Shown in pieces: positions 8,935 through 17,996 of a stretch of 64,000 nucleotides of DNA. Positions within the stretch are counted from its first letter, which is position 1; each line of letters opens with the position of its first letter. The stretch spans positions 1 through 64,000 of the forward strand of contig CALWSF010000011.1 in assembly GCA_944384125.1 (NCBI GenBank), read 5' to 3'. The notes beneath the pieces were generated by a model, which saw only the letters and a program-made list of their open reading frames with translations, ran no database searches and was not told the origin of the DNA. The translations under genes and the position numbers were made by a program. This DNA comes from an uncultured Lachnospiraceae bacterium. GTDB taxonomy: Bacteria > Bacillota > Clostridia > Lachnospirales > Lachnospiraceae.

Positions 8935-9957
8935 ATGACGGAAGAAGGAACGGACGGAAGGCTGTGCGTGTTAAAGCGCGGTATATTGCTGACTGCGGTA
9001 TCTGCTGCTGTGACCCTTGCGGCGTTTCCGGCTTTTGCTGATGATGACGAGGACCGCACGCCGATTGAGGAGATTGTGCTTGATGTTTCAGCTGATATTG
9101 AGGTGGGAGATGCATCATCTGATGTGGAAGTGTCAGTGGATTCCGGCGAGTGTGAGGTTGGAAACGTAGATGTGACCAATGAGCCGTCAGGCGAGTGGGA
9201 GCATAAGGATAAGCCGAAACTGAAGGTTACCCTGGATGCGGACAGTGACTATTACTTTAAATCCGGTTTCAGCAAGAAAAAAGTATCTCTGACGGGAGAC
9301 AGTGCGACGCTTACATCAGTGCGGAGAAAAAGCGAGGAGGAGCTGGAGGTTGTTATAACATTGAAGGCTCTTAAAGGAAGCGACAGTGATTACGAGCTGG
9401 ATGTGGATGAGGCGGAATGGGATCAGATGAATGGTGTGGCCGAGTGGAATGACAGTGAAGATGCGAAGTATTATGAGCTTCGTCTCTACCGTGACAGCCG
9501 TTTTATCACGAATCTGCGCCCTATTTACGAGAGCAGCTGTGAACTGGGCTCTTATTTTACCTCGGCAGGCTCTTATTATTTTGAAGTGCGTGCGGTATAC
9601 AGTGACTCACGAAAGGGAGAGTGGCAGGAATCTGACAGTTTTGATGTCTCCGCGGAGCAGGCGGCAGAGATTCTTCTTTCTGCTTCCTACCGCATTGCGG
9701 GAACCGGCCCGGCTTCAGGAAACTGGGAGCAGGATGCTCTGGGTTATCGCTACCGGAATGCGGATCAGACCTATACGGTAAATAACTGGCAGCAGATAGG
9801 CGGCTTCTGGTATTTTTTTGACGAGAACGGTTACCGGAAAACAGGCTGGATTCAGTGGAATGATAAATGGTATTATCTGGATGAAAACGGCGTAATGCTG
9901 AGCAATACGGTTACCCCTGACGGAAAGACAGTGGGAGAGGACGGCGCCCTGTACTGA
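8935..9957 (+). CDS. Secreted protein with choline/cell-wall-binding repeats
   Basis: The start is placed at the ATG preceded by AAGGAGGAGG rather than an upstream in-frame codon, giving 340 residues. A signal peptide is clear: basic LCVLKRG, a hydrophobic core to AAFPAFA, then an acidic DDDED mature start. The middle holds an acidic beta-rich region and a segment resembling a fibronectin type III domain (AEWNDSEDAKYYELRLYRD to YYFEVRAVYSDS). The C-terminus has at least two CW-binding repeats (GFWYFFDENGYRKTGWIQ and KWYYLDENGVML), which usually bind choline or other wall polymers. No catalytic domain is present; an adhesin or wall-associated structural role is possible. Confidence 0.8.
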   Translation: MTEEGTDGRLCVLKRGILLTAVSAAVTLAAFPAFADDDEDRTPIEEIVLDVSADIEVGDASSDVEVSVDSGECEVGNVDVTNEPSGEWEHKDKPKLKVTLDADSDYYFKSGFSKKKVSLTGDSATLTSVRRKSEEELEVVITLKALKGSDSDYELDVDEAEWDQMNGVAEWNDSEDAKYYELRLYRDSRFITNLRPIYESSCELGSYFTSAGSYYFEVRAVYSDSRKGEWQESDSFDVSAEQAAEILLSASYRIAGTGPASGNWEQDALGYRYRNADQTYTVNNWQQIGGFWYFFDENGYRKTGWIQWNDKWYYLDENGVMLSNTVTPDGKTVGEDGALY

Positions 9958-10021
9958 TTATTCACGGTGTCATGACTTTTCTTTTCAGTTGCGACAGGGC
10001 GTGGCGGATATGAAAAGGATA

Positions 10022-10078
10022 TGCGGTTTCAGCGGGAAATCAGCGTGGGATTTTCAGCTGAAGCTGCATTTTTATTTT
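10022..10078 (+). terminator. Intrinsic terminator after the wall-binding protein gene
   Basis: TGCGGTTTCAGC (10022-10033) pairs with GCTGAAGCTGCA (10057-10068), 12 bp with two G-U pairs, followed by TTTTTATTTT. It fills part of the roughly 300-bp gap before the LysR gene. Confidence 0.75.
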
Positions 10079-10197
10079 ACATGGAAGATAAGTGGAAAAT
10101 GAAATTAAAGATCGAATATTTTCCTGTTGGGTAATAAATAGGAATAACACATGTTTTTAATAGGAATAGCGAAAAAGTAGCCTGCTTTGTGTAAAAG

Positions 10198-10206
10198 TGT
10201 TATAAT
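10198..10206 (+). promoter_or_regulatory. Extended -10 promoter of the LysR gene
   Basis: TGTTATAAT, a perfect extended -10 element (TGnTATAAT), 50 bp upstream of the start codon. No good -35 box is visible, as is common for extended -10 promoters. The rest of the gap (10079-10197) shows nothing else recognisable. Confidence 0.55.
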
Positions 10207-10255
10207 TATGAAAAAAAAGAAGAGATAATTGGATAATATACACAGGGAGGTTGCG

Positions 10256-11200
10256 ATGAATACGGATTTAAATATGAAGCACCTGGAATATTTTGTCAAA
10301 GTAGCACAGCTGGGGTCCATTAATAAGGCGGCTCAGGCGCTCTTTATTTCTCAGCCCTATCTTGGAAAAATTATCCGGGAACTGGAGGAGGAATTCGGCT
10401 ATCTGCTTCTGAAGCGGGGAAGCCAGGGGGTAACGCTGACTCCGGAGGGAGAGGAATTTATGCGCAGAACGACACGGATTCTGGAGGAACTCCGGTATTT
10501 CTGGCATCCGATTTCAGGGAAAAAGGAGGAGGCAGAGTGTCTGTCCGTATCCATGACTAAATTTTCCCATGTGATGGAAAGCTTTATAGAAGTGGTGCTT
10601 CGACACAGCGGTCAGCCCACTTTTACCCATCGCCTGTATGAGGGGAGTGCCGAGGAAGTGATAGAAGACGTATGTCAGGGAAGGGCCGAGGCCGGTATTT
10701 TCCATTTTGACAGTAAAAAGAGGAGAGAGATGGAGGAGCTTCTTCTCTCCAAGCGCCTTGTGTACCGGTGGCTGGCCTACGCAGAGCCGCATGTGGTAAT
10801 TTCAAAGAATCATCCTCTGGTTGTGCAGAATAAACCCATAAATCTGAAAACCCTCTCCGACTACGGGGTTATCCGTTATCTGGGCCAGTTTGACGATCTG
10901 ATATACAGCCTGACAGAGTCAGAGACGGGCAGCGGGTGCAGCAGCAGAAAAGTTATTTATCTGTCGGCGCGAGAGTCCCTGATGCGCCTTATTTCTGAAA
11001 GTGACTTTTACAGTATCGGTATTCATGATTTTGAGCTGCAGGATTCTGCTTATCAGGCGATCTCCATTCCCATCTCAGGCTGTGATTTCCGGTTTGAATT
11101 CGGGTACGTGATTCCGGAAGGAGCAGAGGTGTCTGAAATCACATTGGAATTTTTAGACAATGTAAAGAAGAGACTGCAGGGGCAGGAGAGAATTAATTAA
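10256..11200 (+). CDS. LysR-family transcriptional regulator
   Basis: 314 residues from the ATG preceded by GGGAGG with 6-nt spacing. An in-frame codon 27 bp upstream lacks such a site. The N-terminus is a typical LysR winged helix-turn-helix: MKHLEYFVKVAQLGSINKAA, then ISQPYLGKIIRELEEEFG and LLLKRGSQGVTLTPEGEEF. The rest fits the periplasmic-binding-like effector domain. It lies just upstream of and in line with glsA and an AGCS transporter, so it probably controls them, perhaps sensing glutamine or glutamate; that is inference. A perfect palindrome lies in the gap to glsA. Confidence 0.9.
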   Translation: MNTDLNMKHLEYFVKVAQLGSINKAAQALFISQPYLGKIIRELEEEFGYLLLKRGSQGVTLTPEGEEFMRRTTRILEELRYFWHPISGKKEEAECLSVSMTKFSHVMESFIEVVLRHSGQPTFTHRLYEGSAEEVIEDVCQGRAEAGIFHFDSKKRREMEELLLSKRLVYRWLAYAEPHVVISKNHPLVVQNKPINLKTLSDYGVIRYLGQFDDLIYSLTESETGSGCSSRKVIYLSARESLMRLISESDFYSIGIHDFELQDSAYQAISIPISGCDFRFEFGYVIPEGAEVSEITLEFLDNVKKRLQGQERIN

Positions 11201-11278
11201 CAAATAAAAACTCCCGAAGGTATTCTTTTTGACTATAACCACTAAATCAATTGGGAATTATTCAAAAGACAGGCGCTG

Positions 11279-11294
11279 TGTTATGATCATAACA
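11279..11294. promoter_or_regulatory. 16-bp perfect palindrome over the glsA promoter
   Basis: TGTTATGATCATAACA is a perfect inverted repeat 29 bp ahead of the glsA start codon. It contains a -10-like TATGAT (11282-11287) with no good -35 box, as expected for a regulated promoter. It could be the binding site of the adjacent LysR protein or another regulator. Confidence 0.6.
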
Positions 11295-11323
11295 TACAAA
11301 ACGACATCGGGAGGTGAGAAACA

Positions 11324-12268
11324 ATGATACAATCAGTGCTGGAGAATGCGATAAAGATAAGCCGGCCGGAAGCTCTTAAGGGAGAAGTGGCCTCTTATAT
11401 TCCGGAGCTTGGCAAGGCGGATCGCAGACAGCTGGGAATCAGCCTTTTTTCTGCCGACGGGGGACGGTTTTCTGTCGGAGACACAAAGGTCCGGTTCAGT
11501 ATTCAGAGTATTTCAAAGGTAATTACGCTGGCTGTGGCGCTGGAAAGGTGCGGATTTGACCGCATATTTGAAAATGTGGGGATGGAGCCGTCAGGGGATT
11601 CGTTTAATTCTCTTATTAAGCTGGAAACCTGCAGCAGTCATCCTTTTAATCCTATGATTAATTCAGGAGCCATAGCAGTGGCCGGATATCTGGAGCCGTT
11701 GATTTCGTTTGAGGAAATGCTTTCTTTATCCAGAAAGCTCTGCAGAGACGAAGGAATTGTACTTGATGAAAAAGTATATGGCTCGGAATCAGATCATAAT
11801 TCAAGAAACAGGGCAATCGCCTATCTGCTGGAGAACAAGGGAATAATCCAAAATGACGTGGAACGTACACTGGATTTCTATGTGAAAATGTGTTCTCTCA
11901 GTGTCACGGCGGAAAGTCTGGCGGGGCTTGGTCTTCTGCTGGCTCAAAACGGTGTGGACAGAGAGTCCGGAAAACAGCTTTTAAGCCCGGATACGGTAAG
12001 AACAGTAAAAACAATTATGTTTACCTGCGGTATGTATGACGGCTCCGGAGCGTTTGCCGTCCGGGTAGGAATTCCGTCAAAAAGCGGAGTAGGAGGGGGG
12101 ATCCTTTCCGTGGTGGACGGACGGATGGGGATAGGAATTTTCGGTCCGTCTCTGGATGCAAAAGGCAACAGTATTGCAGGAAAAAAGGCTTTGGAATATC
12201 TGTCGGAAAAGTTGGGGCTCCATATGTTTGGGGCGGGGCAGAAGACAGAAGGAGAAATGGAGGAATAG
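11324..12268 (+). CDS. glsA: Glutaminase
   Basis: 314 residues, the usual size of bacterial glutaminase. It hydrolyses L-glutamine to glutamate and ammonia in the cytoplasm. The serine-dependent beta-lactamase-like fold is recognisable: RFSIQSISKVITLA holds the catalytic Ser-x-x-Lys (Ser62, Lys65), followed by PFNPMINSGAIAV, SRNRAIAYLLE and the conserved KSGVGGGI loop near the C-terminus. The start follows GGGAGG. The AGCS transporter gene begins 4 bp after the stop, so the two are surely cotranscribed. The pair would take up and deamidate glutamine, giving nitrogen and, through released ammonia, possible acid protection. Confidence 0.95.
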   Translation: MIQSVLENAIKISRPEALKGEVASYIPELGKADRRQLGISLFSADGGRFSVGDTKVRFSIQSISKVITLAVALERCGFDRIFENVGMEPSGDSFNSLIKLETCSSHPFNPMINSGAIAVAGYLEPLISFEEMLSLSRKLCRDEGIVLDEKVYGSESDHNSRNRAIAYLLENKGIIQNDVERTLDFYVKMCSLSVTAESLAGLGLLLAQNGVDRESGKQLLSPDTVRTVKTIMFTCGMYDGSGAFAVRVGIPSKSGVGGGILSVVDGRMGIGIFGPSLDAKGNSIAGKKALEYLSEKLGLHMFGAGQKTEGEMEE

Positions 12269-12272
12269 AGTT

Positions 12273-13685
12273 ATGGGAGAGTTGTACGCAGCAGTAATCA
12301 GTCATTTGAGCAATTATCTTTATACGTATATATTGATTGTTCTTCTGGTAGGAGGCGGACTTTATTTTACGGTCCGGACGAAATTTGTTCAGTTTCGTTA
12401 TCTGGCAGAGGCATTCCGTGTTGTGATGGAACCAAGTGAGGATGATCAGTCCATATCTGCATTTAAAGCTCTTATGGTTTCCACCGCATCGAGAGTGGGG
12501 ACAGGAAATATTGCGGGAATTGCAACGGCCGTATGTATGGGAGGAACGGGAGCCGTATTCTGGATGTGGGTTACGGCATTTTTCGGAAGCGCGACGGCAT
12601 TTGTTGAGGGAACGCTGGCTCAGATATATAAATGGAGAGCAGAAGACGGAAGCTGCTTCGGCGGACCGTCATATTACATGGAGACAGCCCTGAAAAAAAG
12701 AGGCCTGGGCGTGGTATTTTCTGTGTTTATGGTTCTTACCTATATGGTCGGCTTTAATCTGGTGGCTGCTTTTAACATGGCAGATTCTTTTAAGGCGTAC
12801 AGTTTTTATAATCCTTCTGTGACGCCTGTTGTGGTGGGAATTATAATTGCAGTTCTCTTTTTTATCTGCATAAGCGGAGGCGGAAAGCAGATTGCATCCA
12901 TCACGGCTGTACTCGTTCCGGTAATGGGAGTTTTATATCTGGCAGTTACCGTGTTTGTTATTGTAACGCATATTGGCATGATTCCGTCCGTATTTGCAGG
13001 CATTATAAAAAATGCATTTGATTTTAAAGCTATATTCGGCGGTTTTGTTGGTTCTGCTGTCATGCAGGGAATTAAAAGAGGACTGTTTTCCAATGAGGCA
13101 GGTATCGGTGCGGCAGCGTGTGCCGGAGGTTCAGCCGGTGTGTCACATCCGGCAAAGCAGGGTCTTGTTCAGGTGCTTTCCGTATTTATTGATACGATTG
13201 TGGTTTGTACGGCGACAGCGATGCTTCTTCTCTGCTCCGGTGTGGAACCCAATGCGGATATTGCCGGAATGCCCTATGTACAGGCGGCAATGTCAGGGAT
13301 GATGGGACAGTTTGGGGTTGTATTTATTACTGTTTCACTCCTTCTTTTTGCTTTTACTACTCTGCTTGGAAACTACTATTACTCAGAAACGGGAATGTCC
13401 TATCTCTTTAAAAAGACACCTTCCAAAACAGTGAAATTTATCTGGAAAATAGTGGCTTCTGCAGTTGTATGCCTCGGGGCTACCATGCAGCTGAATGTGG
13501 TATGGGACACGGCGGATGTTCTGATGGGCTTTATGGCGCTTATTAATGTGCCGGTTCTGTTTATCCTTTTAAAGCCCACTCTCAGATGTCTTGAGGACTA
13601 TATAAATCAGAAAAAACAGGGGAAAAATCCTGAATTTAAAGCGGCTGACATTCAGCTGGAAGTTGAGACGGATTTCTGGAATTAA
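12273..13685 (+). CDS. Alanine/glycine:cation symporter (AGCS) family transporter
   Basis: 470 residues from the ATG that follows glsA by 4 bp, with GGAGG inside the glsA end. About eleven hydrophobic segments are present. AGCS signatures include FTVRTKFVQFRYLAEAF, ASRVGTGNIAGIATAV, YYMETALKKRGLG and IKRGLFSNEAGIGAAACAGG. Family members import alanine, glycine or glutamine with Na+ or H+. Partnership with glutaminase and a LysR regulator points to glutamine as substrate here, by context. A strong intrinsic terminator follows. Confidence 0.93.
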   Translation: MGELYAAVISHLSNYLYTYILIVLLVGGGLYFTVRTKFVQFRYLAEAFRVVMEPSEDDQSISAFKALMVSTASRVGTGNIAGIATAVCMGGTGAVFWMWVTAFFGSATAFVEGTLAQIYKWRAEDGSCFGGPSYYMETALKKRGLGVVFSVFMVLTYMVGFNLVAAFNMADSFKAYSFYNPSVTPVVVGIIIAVLFFICISGGGKQIASITAVLVPVMGVLYLAVTVFVIVTHIGMIPSVFAGIIKNAFDFKAIFGGFVGSAVMQGIKRGLFSNEAGIGAAACAGGSAGVSHPAKQGLVQVLSVFIDTIVVCTATAMLLLCSGVEPNADIAGMPYVQAAMSGMMGQFGVVFITVSLLLFAFTTLLGNYYYSETGMSYLFKKTPSKTVKFIWKIVASAVVCLGATMQLNVVWDTADVLMGFMALINVPVLFILLKPTLRCLEDYINQKKQGKNPEFKAADIQLEVETDFWN

Positions 13686-13702
13686 ATACTAAGAGGTTTA
13701 AA

Positions 13703-13729
13703 GGAGCTGCCGAGAGGCGGCTCCTTTTT
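13703..13729 (+). terminator. Intrinsic terminator of the glsA-AGCS unit
   Basis: GGAGCTGCC (13703-13711), GAGA loop, GGCGGCTCC (13716-13724), 9 bp with one G-U pair, then five T. Confidence 0.88.
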
Positions 13730-13828
13730 ATAGACAGATATCGTGGATTTCAGTATACTTATTATATAAAAATTTAATGCGCTGCAGAAAATTGGATCGG
13801 CAAATGAAAAATGAAAGGAGAGGAATAT

Positions 13829-16537
13829 ATGGCGGAATATTATTTGGGCGATGAGCCGGAATATTGCTTTGACAGAAATGATGCGCTGCAGCTGGCGAAA
13901 GCGATAGGAGAAAATAATGAGGATGCCGGCTGGCAGGCAGTGATTGATTCTATAAAAGAGTGGCATTTCGGGAGGGAATATTTTGAAAACGGCTTTGATC
14001 GAAATCGCTTTCTGGCTCTGGGGACCCAAACACGTCACAAAACCATGGACAGACAGGGCAGTGCTGCAAGTTATATCAGACTGCATCGGATGTCGGCGGG
14101 AGTTCCGCTGGCAAAGGTGGATCGACCGGAACACGGACCGGAAAATAAAGACTATGCAGAATATATAAGTGACTTCCTTGAGATTCAATCTGTAAAAGCA
14201 TTTGGGGAAATGTTCTGTGATGCGGGAAATCAGCTGATGAGTGAGAAGATACCTGAGCTGGACTGGCGGGATCCCTACAGTGTGGTCTCGGGATTCAGGC
14301 ATATCCAGATGCTGGGGATTCTGTCTGTGGATTATCTGCAGCTGATGGAGGAACTGAGCAGTGACAGGGAGTTTGCCGGTAAATTCGGGGGCCGGACAGC
14401 TATGAATCAGATGACGGACCGCCTCGGGGGAATGTCCCAGTTTGCCCGGTGTGTGAGCGATGCCTTTGATCCGTCGCAGCCGGAGGCGGCCCGGATTGCG
14501 GGCAGAATGGCAATCGAGCAGTACGGTCATCTGTTTGCGGGGAAAAAACTTCAGTCTCTTCCGGCAGATGCAATGCTTGTGGATGAGATAGAGTCTTATC
14601 GTTCAAATATGACAGTGTGGTATGCGCAGGCCAATTCGGAAGACAGAGACAGAGTCAAAGGGTATCTGAGCGGCACGGAACCAAAACCGGAAGAGCTTTT
14701 TGAGCAGCTTCGGAGAAAAAATTATGAACAGCAGATGGATATTTTACATCTGGCAGAGGACAGCAGTCTGCGTTCGGCAGAATTGGGAGCGATTCAGAGC
14801 CTCTGTCTGTTTCAGGATAAACCGGAACAGCCGGCGCTCTATTTTCAGCTGCGCCGGCAAAGCGGGAAACTTGTAAAAACCGATGATGATACGCCTGATA
14901 AAGCTGATGAGAAGCAGGCGATGGTGGAAGAGGGAGACTTTTGTTTCCGTGCGACATGCCGCAGTATGGGTCTGGATGTGACCCACCCGATGTACAAAGA
15001 AGCGGGATATAAGAGCGCGGAGGATCTGTTTTTTATTGATGGAGTTCCGGCAAAGGAATATGTGGAGAAGCTGTATCCCCATGAGAATCTGACAGCGACA
15101 GAACGCGGCAGAAAGCTTCTGAGAGCGGAAATTGTCAGTGCCGTGCTCAGCGGAGAACATCATGTGGAAGCAGCAAAGCTGGGAATTTCCCGGGACGGAG
15201 CGTATGAGGTCGGTGTGGTTGAGGTGCGCCTTGATGACAGGATGCTGGATGGGCAGGAGCGTTTTTATCAGACAAGGCCTTCAAAAAAAGCGGAGAAGTT
15301 TTATGCGGATGATAAAATGCGTACCCAGAGACAGAATGCAATACGCGGAAAAGTTTCTGAGCGTTTTGCTGCGGCTGCAGCGAAAAAAATTAATAATGTC
15401 CAGTATGAGAAACATCCTTTTGCAGCGGCGGACAGAGAGTTTTCTGTGGATAATCCCAAATTGACGAAAGACTATTTTGATGAGGCTGCAATGGAAAAAC
15501 TGGGCGGGATCAGCCCTGAACTTGCAGAAAATAATTTTGATCTCGGGCGCAAGCTGGCACAGGTGTATCTCCTTGGCAGGCATCCGGAGATCCGCGTAGC
15601 TGATCTGCTGGATTCGACGAAATACGTGAGAGAAAAACGGGAGGCCGGAAAAGAGTTGGCAGAGGCCTGTACTGAAATAGACGCACGGCGGAAAGATAAG
15701 AACCAGCCCCTGCAAAAGAGTGTTGAGTTCCTGAAAACATGTATGAAGACGACTGTGGACATGGATTTAAGACGGGAACTGATGTATGCGCTCGGCGAAT
15801 CGGACGAACTGAAGGGGGATGAGGCGAGAGCAGTCATGGACAGACCGGAAAATAATCTCCGTATCAACAGTTTTCTGAGAAATACTGACAAATTAATTGC
15901 CGGAGCGAGAGATGTGTTTCATAATTGGTCAGCTGTACAAAGAGGTCTTTCACGGGAAGAAATGGGAATTTACAGCAGTGCCGGATCAGTGATATGGTCG
16001 CTTTCTGCTGAAAGAGAATGGGGGGATGCGGTTGAAAAACTCCTTCGCGGAGAGAGAAATCTGATGACCCCCGAAGCCTGCAGAGAAGAGGAAGAGAATG
16101 CTCTGACAAGCCGTATTGCTGCTGATTATGTTCGTGATGCGATTGCCAGATACGGAAAAGCGATGGATATGTCCTCAAATGAGAGGGATGAGCTGTATTC
16201 AGTGACGCATGCCGGCCAGCCTGAACGTAAAAACGAGGAAATAAGAAAACAGGTTAAGACAGCCATAGATGCTCATATCGCCGGTTTTTCTGTGGATAAG
16301 ATGATGAATAAGCCATCTGTAAAACAATGGATAAAAGAAGCATCTTTATCGGGGCCCGGAACGGCTGACCGAAAAGATCAGATAAAAAATGCACGGGTAA
16401 AGGTTGAGTTTTCTGATCTGGAGAAAGCAGAGCATGGGGGAAAAGAAACTGCCGCAGCTGCAACGACCACGACAGAGAAAGAGGCTCTGAAAGAAGAAAA
16501 AGCTGAAAAAAAACAGATGGAAGGGCGGAGCATGTGA
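13829..16537 (+). CDS. Large unidentified protein (902 residues)
   Basis: I do not recognise this protein. The start is set at the ATG with AAAGGAGAGG 7 nt upstream; an ATG 18 bp earlier overlaps that site. It has no signal peptide and no membrane segment, so it is probably cytoplasmic, or released by a route not visible here. It is mainly helical and charged, with scattered Tyr/Trp-rich motifs in the first 350 residues (for example EYYLGDEPEYCFDRND, DAGWQAVIDSIKEWHFG, SVVSGFRHIQMLGILS), and a conserved-looking central region around YKSAEDLFFIDGVPAKEYV. The last 60 residues are low-complexity (TAAAATTTTEKEALKEEK-like), a probable flexible tail. It is a single-gene unit bounded by terminators on both sides. 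Codon use resembles its neighbours. Confidence 0.8.
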   Translation: MAEYYLGDEPEYCFDRNDALQLAKAIGENNEDAGWQAVIDSIKEWHFGREYFENGFDRNRFLALGTQTRHKTMDRQGSAASYIRLHRMSAGVPLAKVDRPEHGPENKDYAEYISDFLEIQSVKAFGEMFCDAGNQLMSEKIPELDWRDPYSVVSGFRHIQMLGILSVDYLQLMEELSSDREFAGKFGGRTAMNQMTDRLGGMSQFARCVSDAFDPSQPEAARIAGRMAIEQYGHLFAGKKLQSLPADAMLVDEIESYRSNMTVWYAQANSEDRDRVKGYLSGTEPKPEELFEQLRRKNYEQQMDILHLAEDSSLRSAELGAIQSLCLFQDKPEQPALYFQLRRQSGKLVKTDDDTPDKADEKQAMVEEGDFCFRATCRSMGLDVTHPMYKEAGYKSAEDLFFIDGVPAKEYVEKLYPHENLTATERGRKLLRAEIVSAVLSGEHHVEAAKLGISRDGAYEVGVVEVRLDDRMLDGQERFYQTRPSKKAEKFYADDKMRTQRQNAIRGKVSERFAAAAAKKINNVQYEKHPFAAADREFSVDNPKLTKDYFDEAAMEKLGGISPELAENNFDLGRKLAQVYLLGRHPEIRVADLLDSTKYVREKREAGKELAEACTEIDARRKDKNQPLQKSVEFLKTCMKTTVDMDLRRELMYALGESDELKGDEARAVMDRPENNLRINSFLRNTDKLIAGARDVFHNWSAVQRGLSREEMGIYSSAGSVIWSLSAEREWGDAVEKLLRGERNLMTPEACREEEENALTSRIAADYVRDAIARYGKAMDMSSNERDELYSVTHAGQPERKNEEIRKQVKTAIDAHIAGFSVDKMMNKPSVKQWIKEASLSGPGTADRKDQIKNARVKVEFSDLEKAEHGGKETAAAATTTTEKEALKEEKAEKKQMEGRSM

Positions 16538-16578
16538 CGCAGCAGCATCTGATGAACATTTCAAAATGTAAGTAAAAA

Positions 16579-16622
16579 GGAGAATCCTGCAGATTTCCGT
16601 CTTGCGGGATTCTCCTTTTTTT
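16579..16622. terminator. Bidirectional intrinsic terminator
   Basis: GGAGAATCCTGC (16579-16590) pairs with GCGGGATTCTCC (16604-16615), 12 bp with one G-U pair. Seven T follow on the plus strand, and five A precede it, giving a T tract on the minus strand. It serves both the 902-residue protein gene and the convergent trpB. Confidence 0.9.
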
Positions 16623-16676
16623 ACATGCGCCCTGCGGAGTGCAGACAGTCATGTGGGAAATGGCACAAATACTGTC

Positions 16677-17894
16677 CTATCGGATTCCGTACTTTTCAAT
16701 GATATAGTCCATATCCTTGTCGCCGCGGCCGGAGAGGTTGATAAGGATGGAACCCTTGCCCATCTCTTTGGCGAGCTTCATGGCATATGCTACGGCGTGA
16801 GAGCTTTCAATGGCGGGAATGATTCCCTCAAGGCGTGACAGGGTAAAGAATGCATCGATGGTCTCATCGTCGGAAATAACGTCATATTTTACTCTTCCCA
16901 GGTCGTGAAGGAATGCGTGCTCCGGTCCGGATGAAGGATAGTCAAGGCCGCTTGCCACGGAGTAAACCGGTGCCGGATTTCCGTCTGCATCTTTCAGCAT
17001 GATACTGTTAAATCCGTGCATAATGCCCTCTGTGCCGTACTGGAGACTGGCTGCGTGATCGCCGAGAGCCGGACCTCTTCCCAGAGGCTCAATTCCGTAA
17101 ATGTCAACAGGATCGTTAAGGAATCCGGAGAAGAATCCCATTGCGTTGGAACCGCCTCCCACACAGGCAACGATTGCATCGGGGAGTTCTCCCGTCATCT
17201 CTGTGAACTGTTCTCTTGCCTCGATTCCCACAACGCTCTGGAAGTCACGGACCATCATCGGGAAGGGATGGGGGCCTACAACTGAACCGATGCAGTAGAT
17301 GCAGTTTTTGTAATCCTCAGCGTATGCTTTGAATGCAGCGTCAACCGCTTCCTTTAAAGTCGCCAGTCCGTCTGTTACCTCAACTACGTTGGCGCCCAGG
17401 ATTTTCATGCGGGCCACATTGGGAGCCTGTTTTTTAATATCGACAGATCCCATGTAGATATCGCATTCAAGGCCAAAGTAGGCGGCAGCTGTCGCCAGGG
17501 CAACGCCATGCTGGCCGGCGCCTGTCTCTGCGATTACTTTTTTCTTTCCCATATATTTGGCAAGAAGAGCTTCGCCCATACAGTGGTTAAGTTTGTGGGC
17601 TCCCGTGTGGTTTAAATCTTCTCTCTTTACATAGAGCTGTACATTGCCGAGTTTGCCTGAGAGGCGCTCCAGATAGGAGATGGGAGTGGGCCGTCCCTGA
17701 AATTCTCTGCGGATTCTGCGAAGTTCGCTGATAAATTTGCGCGATTTGCAGATGGTAAAGTAGGCTTCCGTGATTTCCTCCATAGCCTTCTGAAGTTCAT
17801 CGGGGATATAGGAGCCGCCGTATTTTCCGAAATAGCCTTTCTCATCCGGATAATGCTTGAAATAGGTGTCAAAATCAATTCCGTTAAAATTCAT
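16677..17894 (-). CDS. trpB: Tryptophan synthase beta chain, no trpA nearby
   Basis: 405 residues, matching TrpB1. It condenses indole with serine to tryptophan using pyridoxal phosphate. Seen: [10 protein letters not shown] at the N-terminus, [14 protein letters not shown] with the PLP lysine at 101, the catalytic loop [11 protein letters not shown] with its Glu near 121, the phosphate loop GGGSNAMG, and C-terminal [11 protein letters not shown]. No trpA or other trp gene is in the window, so it may salvage free indole or work with a distant alpha chain. It has its own promoter and a leader with an intrinsic terminator (17961-17996), suggesting regulation by attenuation. Confidence 0.94.
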   Translation of the reverse strand: MNFNGIDFDTYFKHYPDEKGYFGKYGGSYIPDELQKAMEEITEAYFTICKSRKFISELRRIRREFQGRPTPISYLERLSGKLGNVQLYVKREDLNHTGAHKLNHCMGEALLAKYMGKKKVIAETGAGQHGVALATAAAYFGLECDIYMGSVDIKKQAPNVARMKILGANVVEVTDGLATLKEAVDAAFKAYAEDYKNCIYCIGSVVGPHPFPMMVRDFQSVVGIEAREQFTEMTGELPDAIVACVGGGSNAMGFFSGFLNDPVDIYGIEPLGRGPALGDHAASLQYGTEGIMHGFNSIMLKDADGNPAPVYSVASGLDYPSSGPEHAFLHDLGRVKYDVISDDETIDAFFTLSRLEGIIPAIESSHAVAYAMKLAKEMGKGSILINLSGRGDKDMDYIIEKYGIR

Positions 17895-17960
17895 AACTTT
17901 CCCTCCATTATGTAGTGTATTTTAAGAATGGTTTTAATTTTGCGTACAGGAATTTATAAT

Positions 17961-17996
17961 AAAAAATCCCTGACAGAACAGTGCTATCTGTCAAGG
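17961..17996 (-). terminator. Intrinsic terminator inside the trpB leader (attenuator)
   Basis: Read on the minus strand, CCTTGACAGA (17996-17987) pairs with TCTGTCAGGG (17977-17968), 10 bp with one G-U pair and a 9-nt loop, followed by ATTTTTT. It lies between the promoter at 18098-18126 and the trpB start at 17894, so it must be bypassed for trpB to be expressed. Confidence 0.82.
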
